Shown one piece after another: positions 26,944-34,163 of a DNA stretch of 64,000 bases. A program made the translations under genes and the position numbers. Numbering within the stretch: position 1 is the first letter of the stretch; each line of letters begins with the position of its first letter. The DNA comes from Paramagnetospirillum magneticum AMB-1. GTDB taxonomy: Bacteria; Pseudomonadota; Alphaproteobacteria; Rhodospirillales; Magnetospirillaceae. The DNA lies in NCBI RefSeq assembly GCF_000009985.1, contig NC_007626.1:1029501-1093500 (forward strand), read 5' to 3'. The notes below the pieces were generated by a model that saw only the letters and a list, made by a program, of their open reading frames with translations, was not told where the DNA came from and searched no databases.

Positions 26944-27492
26944 TCAATTTTCTGGCGTGATGGTGAAGATGAAACGGTCATAGCTATCGAATCCCGCCGT
27001 TGCTACGGCGTCGTTCAGCATTTTCCATGATCGCTCAAGCCCGACCTTCGAATCTGGATGGCGGCGTTCTTCTTCCATCAGCGAACAGTAAAGCGGCTTG
27101 ATCGTCTCCAATGCGGCCTTCTCGGGCACCCGTCGATTGGAGTGATATCCGATGATCTGACCGGCAGCGTCGAAGTTCGGGGTGACATGGGCGAATACCC
27201 AGTAGTTGTCACCATTCTTCGCCATGTTGTTCACATAGGCGAATATCTCCCGACCATCGGCTATGGTGTCCCAAAGCAGTTTGAAGACGCATCGTGGCAT
27301 TTCGGGGTGCCGTATGACCGAATGTGGTTTCCCCATCACCTCGGATTCGGCATAGCCGCTGACTGTCAAAAACACGTCGTTGACGTAGGTCAGCCTTCCT
27401 TTGGGATCGGTCTTACTGACGATCAGTTCGTCATGAGCAAAAGTTCGCTCACGGCCTGATGGAGTTTTACGGTCACCCGCCATCTCCGACAC
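26944..27492 (-). CDS. Aer-like PAS domain protein
   Basis: 182 residues, soluble. One PAS domain (about 22-135) of the Aer type, with DPKGRLTYVNDVFLTVSGY, GKPHSVIRHPEMP and NGDNYWVFAHVTPN, the pattern of FAD-binding aerotaxis sensors; then a short helical tail. The stop is next to the start of the MCP, so the two genes are coupled. This looks like an Aer receptor split into a sensor protein and a membrane signalling protein. FAD binding is inferred. Confidence 0.87.
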   Translation of the reverse strand: MSEMAGDRKTPSGRERTFAHDELIVSKTDPKGRLTYVNDVFLTVSGYAESEVMGKPHSVIRHPEMPRCVFKLLWDTIADGREIFAYVNNMAKNGDNYWVFAHVTPNFDAAGQIIGYHSNRRVPEKAALETIKPLYCSLMEEERRHPDSKVGLERSWKMLNDAVATAGFDSYDRFIFTITPEN

Positions 27493-27650
27493 CTCTCCCA
27501 GATTGAATGGATTGTGAACACGGCTTCATGGGCATACTGAATGGATAAATGAATGGTAAACGATTGTCATAAAGGTATCGCATCTGTTTGTGAATTGCGA
27601 TAGGGTTCTGATCGGCGACAAGCCGTAGACATTGTGAAATTGGGGGCACA
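27493..27650. promoter_or_regulatory. Divergent promoter region upstream of the PAS-MCP operon
   Basis: About 158 AT-rich bases between the minus-strand operon and the plus-strand HPt-receiver gene. A diverged copy of this stretch and the PAS 5' end reappears at about 30600-30735. I cannot assign boxes with confidence. Confidence 0.45.
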
Positions 27651-28424
27651 ATGAGCCGAGAAAGTGGACACGATCAGTTCGCGGTTTTCGATGAAATTCG
27701 AGACGAATTTTTCGATGACGCAATGGAGCGGCTCCGTGCCCTTGAATTCGTTCTGGATAACGGCAGCCATGGCCGAATCAACCGTTCGGAACTAATTGGA
27801 AACTTTCGGCGGCTCGCCCTGTATCTGCGTGGACAGGCGGCAGGATTCGGTTTGAATGCCCTCTGTACGATTGCCCACAAGCTCGACGAATATCTTGCGG
27901 ACGCCCCTGAAACGCTGCCTCCGCGAATCTGGATCGATCTTGAAACCTATATCGATGAGTTATCTAAACAGGTTGGTAGTCGCGGCACAGAAATCCAGCC
28001 CGATTTCTCCCGGCTCCCACAAAAACTTGCTTCAACACTGGATGAAATCGAGATCAGACGCATCGAAGTGATGCTGGTTGCTCCCCATGGGGCACAGTCG
28101 CATTTCGTTGAACGTGAACTTCGCCAATGTGGCTACAGAACTTCAGTGGTCCCCGATACCGTCTTGGCGTTGTCAATGGTGGTTCAGACGAAACCAGACC
28201 TCATTATCATTTCGGCAGTCATGCCGGGATTGGATGGAATTGATTTCGCGATAGGCTTGTCGGCCATGCCCTCAACCCGCAACATTGCAGTCGCCGTCAT
28301 TACCAGCCTGGATCGGGACGCAGATGTATTGACGCTGTTGCCGAAGAAGGTTCCCGTCATTTTTAAAGGCCCGAACTTCGCAGACGACCTGTTCAAGGCT
28401 CTCGATAGCCTGTTCATGATTTAG
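27651..28424 (+). CDS. Degenerate HPt-receiver protein
   Basis: 257 residues. Residues 10-105 resemble a histidine phosphotransfer domain, but the expected His in the (A)HxLKGxA motif is missing: the text reads ALYLRGQAAGFGLNAL. Residues 135-255 resemble a receiver, but the acceptor position is Ser (DLIIISAVMPGLDG). Both phosphorelay sites are therefore absent while the fold signatures remain. Divergent from the PAS-MCP operon. A binding or decoy role in the chemotaxis relay is an inference. Confidence 0.75.
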   Translation: MSRESGHDQFAVFDEIRDEFFDDAMERLRALEFVLDNGSHGRINRSELIGNFRRLALYLRGQAAGFGLNALCTIAHKLDEYLADAPETLPPRIWIDLETYIDELSKQVGSRGTEIQPDFSRLPQKLASTLDEIEIRRIEVMLVAPHGAQSHFVERELRQCGYRTSVVPDTVLALSMVVQTKPDLIIISAVMPGLDGIDFAIGLSAMPSTRNIAVAVITSLDRDADVLTLLPKKVPVIFKGPNFADDLFKALDSLFMI

Positions 28425-28446
28425 TCGGGTGATCGCTGCCAAGCAC

Positions 28447-28659
28447 CTAACTTGGCGGATTCTCCAGTCGGCCACAGACATCACAGAAATGGCATTTCTC
28501 GTTTATCCATTGCCGAATGCCTGTTAACACACCGCGATTCGTACCGCGTTCCAGCAAGTAGCCGTAACAGGCCATCATGTTGGGAAATTCCATCTCATAC
28601 AGGATCGGAATTACGGCCTCCCTGATCGCCATGGGGGCTTCGGCTAAGGTGTCGCACAT
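28447..28659 (-). CDS. Small Cys-containing hypothetical protein
   Basis: 70 residues, convergent with the HPt-receiver gene. C-terminal CHFCDVCGRLE could bind a metal (CxxCxxC). No family recognised. The spacing and codon use are consistent with a real gene but give no function. Confidence 0.5.
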   Translation of the reverse strand: MCDTLAEAPMAIREAVIPILYEMEFPNMMACYGYLLERGTNRGVLTGIRQWINEKCHFCDVCGRLENPPS

Positions 28660-28912
28660 CTCGGACTCCTTCCCCGCCTTACACGGGGCACCGCCATACT
28701 AATGGCGTAAAAAAACAATACCTCCGAATGAGTTCGGGTTAAATAACAATTAACGCAGCAACGATCTTTTGCGGTGCAGCGGCGAGGGACGTCACGATAC
28801 CGGCTTCCGGGGCGAAGCATATCGAAGACCGTCGCACATTTCCCACTTTCAGCGAACAAATGCCGAATTCAGCCAAATTGGGTGGGGCATAATGTGCCGT
28901 CGATTTGCCTCC

Positions 28913-29075
28913 TCAAGAGTTCTCAATTTCCCACAAAATGTCTGGAAAGAGGCACACCCCACCGGTTCGTTTTGCCAAGTACATCGCCCTATCCGCCTTA
29001 TCAATCAAATCTATAGACTCAGTTGAGTCATCTGGATAAAGAGCAATGCCGAGACTGGCCCCCGATTCAGCGTGA
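28913..29075 (-). pseudogene. GGDEF-domain C-terminal remnant
   Basis: In the frame overlapping the 3' end of paralogue E the translation reads SLGIALYPDDSTESIDLIDKADRAMYLAKRTGG, which is the well-known end of a diguanylate cyclase domain. The GG[DE]EF active site and everything before it are missing. The remnant starts where paralogue E stops, so an old recombination joined the two sequences. Bases 28660-28912 beyond it hold nothing I can identify. Confidence 0.75.
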
Positions 29076-30446
29076 CATATAGCTTTCCGATACCTTCTTG
29101 CCGGATACTGAAAGTTCCTCCACATCAGCGTAGGTGATTTTGTCCACCCCACCCTTCAATTCCAGACATCTATCACGGAAGGTTTCAACAGAATAGGATT
29201 TCGCTCCGGAGAATTTTCGAATTTTCTCCGCCAACTCATCAGCAATATTTTCAAGCTTTGTTAAGCTTCGAAAAGTGCTTTCATTTGTAGCTAATCCGTC
29301 ACGCATGCCAGCCGCCAAAGAGTTACATTCAAAAATTATGGCTCCAGCAAGACTTTTCAGCCGATAATTTACTATAACTTGAATGGCTTCATTTTTTTTG
29401 GATTCGTACTGCTCCATCGGAATGCCTCGCCCTAACGCCTCGACCGGATTAGGGACTATGATTTGTGGGGCCGAGGCACAACCAGGACGACTTTCATTTC
29501 GGCGTTCAGGACCAATATAATCTTGGGTGACGATAAATGGCATCCGCCTTTCTACATGACCAACAATCTGATCTCGTAATTGGCCTGATGAGAATGGAAT
29601 AAGAAGCACGGAATCTGTTCCTGACGACATGGCACTACGAACCGCCACTTCATCTCTTGATGAAAGGAGAAGAACCGTCAATACGAATGGATCGCTATTT
29701 GTCTGCAAAGATCTGATTTGGCGAATGAAATACGCCGAGTCATTCCCATCAAGCACAGCATCCATGACAACAATCTGGAAGCCGCCATTTTTGCATGATT
29801 CATCAATGGCAATAAAATTATTCGACTCCTCTATATTTGTGATTCCAATTTCATTTAGTGTAAACCGTATTCCAGATCGAATTGTGCTGCTTGGCTCGCA
29901 AATTAATGCCGTTATTTTAGAGTAATCTAATTTAACTTTGGCATGCACAATGGCATTAGGAACGGCTACTTTTTCAGGCTCTTCATTCTCAAGAGCGTCG
30001 AGAGCAAGATACGCAAGCGGCCTCTGATCAACGTCGTCATCAGTCAACAATGACTTGAACTTCATGTCCTCATTCATAATGTGACTTGCAAGCCACTTAA
30101 GGACAAGATCGTGCAGCTTCTCCGCAACGGACAAACTTCCGCCACGATATAGCCTGATCACCTCATTAATTTTTCGATTGAAGGCAAAGTGCTTTGCACG
30201 ATGATCGTCAAAGTGTTGAAAACCAATTTTAGCCATGGCCTTTTCTTCACGGAGAAAGTGCCCTGCGACATATTCTTCGAGCATAGCCAAAGCACTTTCG
30301 ATTACGAATTTGCTTTCTGCTGCCTCGAAAATGACGCCCTTGAGTAAATTGGCAATTTCAAAGAATGCCTTGTGATCGCTGTCAATCGCAGCATTCCCGA
30401 CAGAGAAAGCGTCTGACCATCCAGCGATCTGGCATTCTTCTGTCAT
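29067..30446 (-). CDS. Hemerythrin / receiver-like protein, GPDRR family paralogue E
   Basis: 459 residues. Hemerythrin domain first (about 1-150; AIDSDHKAFFEIANLL, EEYVAGHFLREEKAM, ASHIMNEDMKF, then VDQRPLAYLA). The receiver-like domain follows (about 185-310) with Asp kept at the acceptor place (QIVVMDAVLDG), a linker FIVTQDYIGPERRNE, and the helical C-terminal domain. The order is reversed relative to paralogue D. The end may be truncated by fusion to the GGDEF remnant. Low GC, many AT-rich codons. Confidence 0.8.
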   Translation of the reverse strand: MTEECQIAGWSDAFSVGNAAIDSDHKAFFEIANLLKGVIFEAAESKFVIESALAMLEEYVAGHFLREEKAMAKIGFQHFDDHRAKHFAFNRKINEVIRLYRGGSLSVAEKLHDLVLKWLASHIMNEDMKFKSLLTDDDVDQRPLAYLALDALENEEPEKVAVPNAIVHAKVKLDYSKITALICEPSSTIRSGIRFTLNEIGITNIEESNNFIAIDESCKNGGFQIVVMDAVLDGNDSAYFIRQIRSLQTNSDPFVLTVLLLSSRDEVAVRSAMSSGTDSVLLIPFSSGQLRDQIVGHVERRMPFIVTQDYIGPERRNESRPGCASAPQIIVPNPVEALGRGIPMEQYESKKNEAIQVIVNYRLKSLAGAIIFECNSLAAGMRDGLATNESTFRSLTKLENIADELAEKIRKFSGAKSYSVETFRDRCLELKGGVDKITYADVEELSVSGKKVSESYMSR

Positions 30447-30470
30447 TCAGCAAAATCTCCATGGACTCTA

Positions 30471-30740
30471 TCGCTTACCGCCCGCCAATTCGGGCGATAA
30501 AGCCATCAACCTCGCGGCTAAGATTTTCAGACTGCTGTGACAATTCGGATTCGGTATAGCCGCTGACCGTCAAAAACACATCGTTTACGTAGGTCACCCG
30601 TCATCTCCGACGCCTCTTCCAGATTGAATGGATGGTGAACGCGGCCTGATGAGCATACTGAATGAATAAATGAATGCTAACCGATTGCTATAAAGGCATC
30701 CCATCCGTTTATGAATTTCGATAAGGATCGTGCGGCGACG
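30471..30740 (-). pseudogene. Collapsed second copy of the MCP-PAS operon
   Basis: 30476-30547 repeats the 3' end of the MCP gene (25615-25690) with one visible mismatch. 30548-30600 repeats an internal PAS segment (near 27350-27400). 30600-30735 repeats the PAS 5' end and its upstream region (27480-27610) with more changes. The bulk of both genes is deleted. Together with the hemerythrin that follows, this shows an old tandem duplication of the PAS-MCP-hemerythrin unit. Confidence 0.85.
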
Positions 30741-30918
30741 CAGGGGGCTCATCTCGGCCATCGTGGGCCTCCTGTCTGTCGGGTGATCGGGAAACCAGCC
30801 CTGTCAGATGGGAGCCTTCGACGTCACATCACACACCGATACCGCCATAGCGGTTCCGTTCAATCCCCACGATACATGCCCCACCCGTGCGGGCAAGGGG
30901 CACGGAGGTGGCTTGACC

Positions 30919-30936
30919 GGGGGGGGGGGGGGGGGG
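30919..30936. repeat. 18-base poly-G tract
   Basis: An uninterrupted run of 18 G on the plus strand, two bases beyond the stop codon of the minus-strand pentapeptide gene. Such tracts slip easily during replication; the exact length may also vary by sequencing or assembly. Confidence 0.85.
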
Positions 30937-30938
30937 AC

Positions 30939-32567
30939 TCAGGGATACGGGGGCTGCTTGCTGCGAACGCTGTAGCAGATAACGTCGATGCCTTCGCCAT
31001 GGGTGTCGTTGGCGGCTTTCCATTTCCGGGCGACACGCTCGAAGGTGAAGAGGTCGCGCTGGGTCAGGGGATTGGAATACAGCTCTTCCAAGACCAGAAC
31101 CTCGCCCACGACCCCCACCGGCATCAGACGAGCCGACGGCGAAATGGAATTGGCGATCAACTCGTCGCTCTCGCTTCCTTCGGAATCGACCCGGACGGTT
31201 GCCATGCTCCAATTGATCGCCACATAGGACTCGACCTGCATGTCGCGCAGCATGCTGATGTACAGGCCGCCGCAGCGCAGGGCGTTGGTGGGGTCGCCGA
31301 AACCGACCAGAATGGCGTTGCCGCTGGTGGTCATGGGGACGCTGACATCTTGTCCGAGGAAATTGCGGTTATACTGGACCAGTAGATCCAGCAGCATGGC
31401 CTTCTCGGCCTTGGTCTTCCGGCTCACCTGATCGAGATACAGGGCGAGAATGGCCAATTCCTTGGTTTCGTAGGTATAGAAGGGGCTGTCTTGCGGTTCC
31501 TCGTCAACGGCGTCATCGACCGGAACAGGTAAACGCGAGAGGGCCTCGTCCTGCACGGAATCGGCCAAAAGATCTGAAATTTGCGATTCGGCAAGCGGGA
31601 TCGGAGCGGCTGTCGCCATGGGGGGCGCGTCGAAGGCAGAATCGTCGTCTTCCGCCATCTCCTCGACGGCGGCCAGTTCCGGCTCGGGCTCGGGTTCGGG
31701 CTCGAGTTCCGGCTCAATATCCGCAGGTACATCCACCAGCGTGTCGATGGGTTCCGGCTCGGATTCTTGCTCCGGCTCGGCCAATTCCGGCTGGGCCGAA
31801 TTGTCCCATTCCGGTTGGGTCTCGAAGACCGGTTCGATCTCGTTCGAAGGCGCCTCGACCGAAACGGGGGGGGCTTCGAATCCCTCGGCCTCGAAGGTCT
31901 CGACCGAAACGGGCTGCGGGCGTTCGGAAACGGTGCGGGGCAGAGGCTGTTCGGGCTCGGGCTCCAGATCCGCGACGATGGTCTGGGGGCGGCCTGCGGT
32001 CCGGCGAATGACCGCGCCGGACATGTTGGCGCCGTCGAGGAGGGCGCCGGCGGTCACGGCATCGGTCAGATCCGCGCCGGTGAAATTGGCATTGCGGGCG
32101 TCGGCGCCCGCCAGATTGGCGCCGGCCAAGGTGGCGCCGGAGAAATTGGCCCCCATCAGCTTGGCGCCGGCCAGATTGGCGCCGGTCAGATCGACTCCGG
32201 ACAAATCCATCTTGCCAGCCAGATTGGCGCCAGCCAGATTGGCCATGCGCATATTGGCGCCGGAGAAGTTGGCGCGCAGCAAGGTCGCGCCGGCCAGATT
32301 GGCGCCCTGAAGCTTGGCGCCCGACAGATCGGCGTCTTCCAGGCAGGCCCGGGGGAGGTTGCAATCACGGAGATTCGCGCCGGACAGAACGGCCTTGCGC
32401 AGATTTGCCAGCGACAACAGCGATCCGGACAAATCCATCCCGGCGAGATTGGCCCCACGCAGATTGGCGTTGGTCAGGTCCGGTCGTACATCGGGCTCCT
32501 GCTGGCGCCAGGCGTTCCAGTCGCCGGCTCCCTGGCCGAGATGTTGTAGGTGGTGTACGTTTCCCAT
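30939..32567 (-). CDS. Pentapeptide-repeat protein with acidic linker and cyclase-like C-terminal domain
   Basis: 542 residues from ATG 32567; a GTG at 32597 adds ten. Residues about 28-200 are pentapeptide repeats A(N/D)LxG that should form a right-handed beta helix. Then follows a Glu/Pro-rich linker (about 210-360) recalling MamJ/LimJ, and a C-terminal domain (about 375-535) with the outline of class III nucleotidyl cyclases (TTSGNAILVGFGDP, INWSMATVRV, ISPSARLMPVGVVGEVLVLEEL). The metal-binding Asp residues of active cyclases are not evident, so it may be a non-catalytic relative. Not described to my knowledge. Confidence 0.72.
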   Translation of the reverse strand: MGNVHHLQHLGQGAGDWNAWRQQEPDVRPDLTNANLRGANLAGMDLSGSLLSLANLRKAVLSGANLRDCNLPRACLEDADLSGAKLQGANLAGATLLRANFSGANMRMANLAGANLAGKMDLSGVDLTGANLAGAKLMGANFSGATLAGANLAGADARNANFTGADLTDAVTAGALLDGANMSGAVIRRTAGRPQTIVADLEPEPEQPLPRTVSERPQPVSVETFEAEGFEAPPVSVEAPSNEIEPVFETQPEWDNSAQPELAEPEQESEPEPIDTLVDVPADIEPELEPEPEPEPELAAVEEMAEDDDSAFDAPPMATAAPIPLAESQISDLLADSVQDEALSRLPVPVDDAVDEEPQDSPFYTYETKELAILALYLDQVSRKTKAEKAMLLDLLVQYNRNFLGQDVSVPMTTSGNAILVGFGDPTNALRCGGLYISMLRDMQVESYVAINWSMATVRVDSEGSESDELIANSISPSARLMPVGVVGEVLVLEELYSNPLTQRDLFTFERVARKWKAANDTHGEGIDVICYSVRSKQPPYP

Positions 32568-32809
32568 CACAAGCAATCGATCTGTCTTTTCAAACACTCA
32601 AATCATACACCAGACCATGGATTTTTCAAAACTTATCTCCGGTCAGGCGGTGTGATGAAATGAGCGGGATGGGTCTGCTGCAATAACGGTTAACTTTGCT
32701 TTAATAATTGCCAAGTTCTTGTCTTCTTTTTCCGGTCATTGACGAGGAACCAGGTTGTGGTGGATTGCCTCTATTCCGGTGCGTGGCCCGTGAGGGAGCT
32801 GTACGGTTG

Positions 32810-33037
32810 CTACCGGCTGCGGCCTTTCCCCATTGCCCGTTCCCATTCCGCGATCACGCTTTCGTCAATTGTCTGGGGCGAGTGTTCCTGGCCCGTATCC
32901 GCGCCGGTGGCCGTTCTCAATTGCGCTTCCAACTCGGCGATGCGCGCTTCCAGCATGGCGATCTTCTGGGCCTGGGTCGGGCGGTCTTTATGCCGCTGCC
33001 GATAGCGTCTTTGCTTTTCCGCCGGTGTCAGGGCCAT
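32810..33037 (-). CDS. Small charged coiled-coil protein
   Basis: 75 residues. Starts MALTPAEKQRRYRQRHKD, a basic N terminus often seen in small alphaproteobacterial hypotheticals, followed by a coiled coil (about 22-42, MLEARIAELEAQL). Function unknown. A dispersed repeat begins about 30 bases upstream of the start. Confidence 0.6.
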   Translation of the reverse strand: MALTPAEKQRRYRQRHKDRPTQAQKIAMLEARIAELEAQLRTATGADTGQEHSPQTIDESVIAEWERAMGKGRSR

Positions 33038-33067
33038 GTCGTCTCCGATGACGTGGGGCGGGCTCGG

Positions 33068-33156
33068 CGTCGGGCGCGGCCCTCCGGCCGCTTGGCCGCT
33101 CGCTCAATGCTCACCCGAGCGTCGCGCCTCACATTTGAGGCACGGCGCTCTAAAGC
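33068..33156. repeat. Dispersed palindromic repeat, copy C
   Basis: Same orientation as copy A: core GGCCGCTTGGCCGCTCGCTCAATGCTC, then stem GAGCGTCGCGCCTCA / TGAGGCACGGCGCTC with loop CATT, followed by TAAAGCATCGG. The stem carries compensating and non-compensating changes relative to copy A. Confidence 0.75.
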
Positions 33157-33200
33157 ATCGGCTCCCATGCGGCCCGACCGATGCCTTGCCTGATTTGCGC

Positions 33201-33506
33201 CTATGCCTTACCTGATTTACGATTGAGCAGTTGGTTCAAGACGTCGGCCTGAGAGCTTGCCCGAACCTCAGCCTTGGGGGCGATGGCGGCTTTTTCGGCG
33301 GGTTCGGTCGCCGCGGCATTCTCGGCAGGGGCGGGAGAATGGGCGGATGCGGGAGGGGAAGGGGGAGATGCGACGGGCGGTGGGGGGGCGGTGATCTCGT
33401 CGTCTTCTTGCCCCATCTCGCTCGCCATCTTGGCGATATCGGTTGCGGCGCCGACGATGCCCCTGATGATCGCCAGGGCTTCTTCCTTATTGACGCTGTC
33501 GCTCAT
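33201..33506 (-). CDS. Hypothetical protein with Pro/Ala-rich middle
   Basis: 101 residues from ATG 33506, which follows GGAGCTGGGGAAA; a TTG at 33524 is less likely. A helical N terminus (EEALAIIRGIVGAATDIAKMASEM), a PPPPVASPPSPPAS linker, and a short C-terminal helix (ADVLNQLLNRK). No family recognised. It sits between the signalling region and the second mam block. Confidence 0.6.
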   Translation of the reverse strand: MSDSVNKEEALAIIRGIVGAATDIAKMASEMGQEDDEITAPPPPVASPPSPPASAHSPAPAENAAATEPAEKAAIAPKAEVRASSQADVLNQLLNRKSGKA

Positions 33507-33592
33507 TTTCCCCAGCTCCGACAAAAACGGCCGTCCGGTTGCGGCGGTTGGCTAATCTTTCCTAGGTCCGTCCGGGGCGGAAGTCCCACGCT

Positions 33593-33820
33593 TCAGATCG
33601 GTGGAGTGGCAACGGAAAAGGCGGGTTTGGAATGGGTCAGCGAGTTTACGGCGGATATGTATCCTCCGACGCAGGCGGCGCCGAGCACGCCGACCACGAC
33701 CAATCCCAGGCCCGGCGCGATCGTTAATGTGATCGGCAGTCCCAGGAGTGCTCCGGAGAGCAGTTTCGGTGCCGCTAATTTCAGTCCGGCCAGGGGGGTG
33801 TCAAACATAAAATCTTCCAT
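33593..33820 (-). CDS. Small Gly/Leu-rich membrane protein
   Basis: 75 residues; Met5 is an alternative start. The centre (about 18-62) is two hydrophobic segments rich in Gly, Leu and Val (LLGLPITLTIAPGLGLVVVGVLGAA). The LG-rich character recalls small magnetosome membrane proteins such as MamG/MamD, but I see no firm match. It is divergent from the mamE-like gene, across a region of about 340 bases that must hold the promoter of the second mam block. Confidence 0.5.
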   Translation of the reverse strand: MEDFMFDTPLAGLKLAAPKLLSGALLGLPITLTIAPGLGLVVVGVLGAACVGGYISAVNSLTHSKPAFSVATPPI

Positions 33821-34163
33821 GCAGGGCTGTGTGGATCGACGGATCTGAGTCCCTCCAGATTAGCATAGGTGCAGCCTAAAGCATCAAGATTTTGGGGGGA
33901 AAGGCCATCCCTCGTCCCATGGGGCTCTCCGATTTTTCGCGTGATCCGCCTGCGGGGAGGGCGGGTGGCTTTTTATGCGGTTGCGTCTCAACCGCTTGTA
34001 TTGGCGGCCAGGCGAGGCGATTTATTCTGCTTTATCGTCTGCGTGGCGTGCTCTCGCCTATATCTGGCTGGAGTAATTGTGCTAAAAAGCGCGGGCCGAC
34101 AGCGGCGACGAATGCCGTGGACCTTGGTCGCGTCGGCCGCGTGATTTTGTTGAGTGGTGCTGG

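Noticed and set aside
32030..32480. Regular DNA repetition that could suggest a CRISPR array or minisatellite
   Set aside because: The 15-base periodicity is the coding pattern of pentapeptide repeats on the minus strand; there are no spacers and no constant repeat unit.
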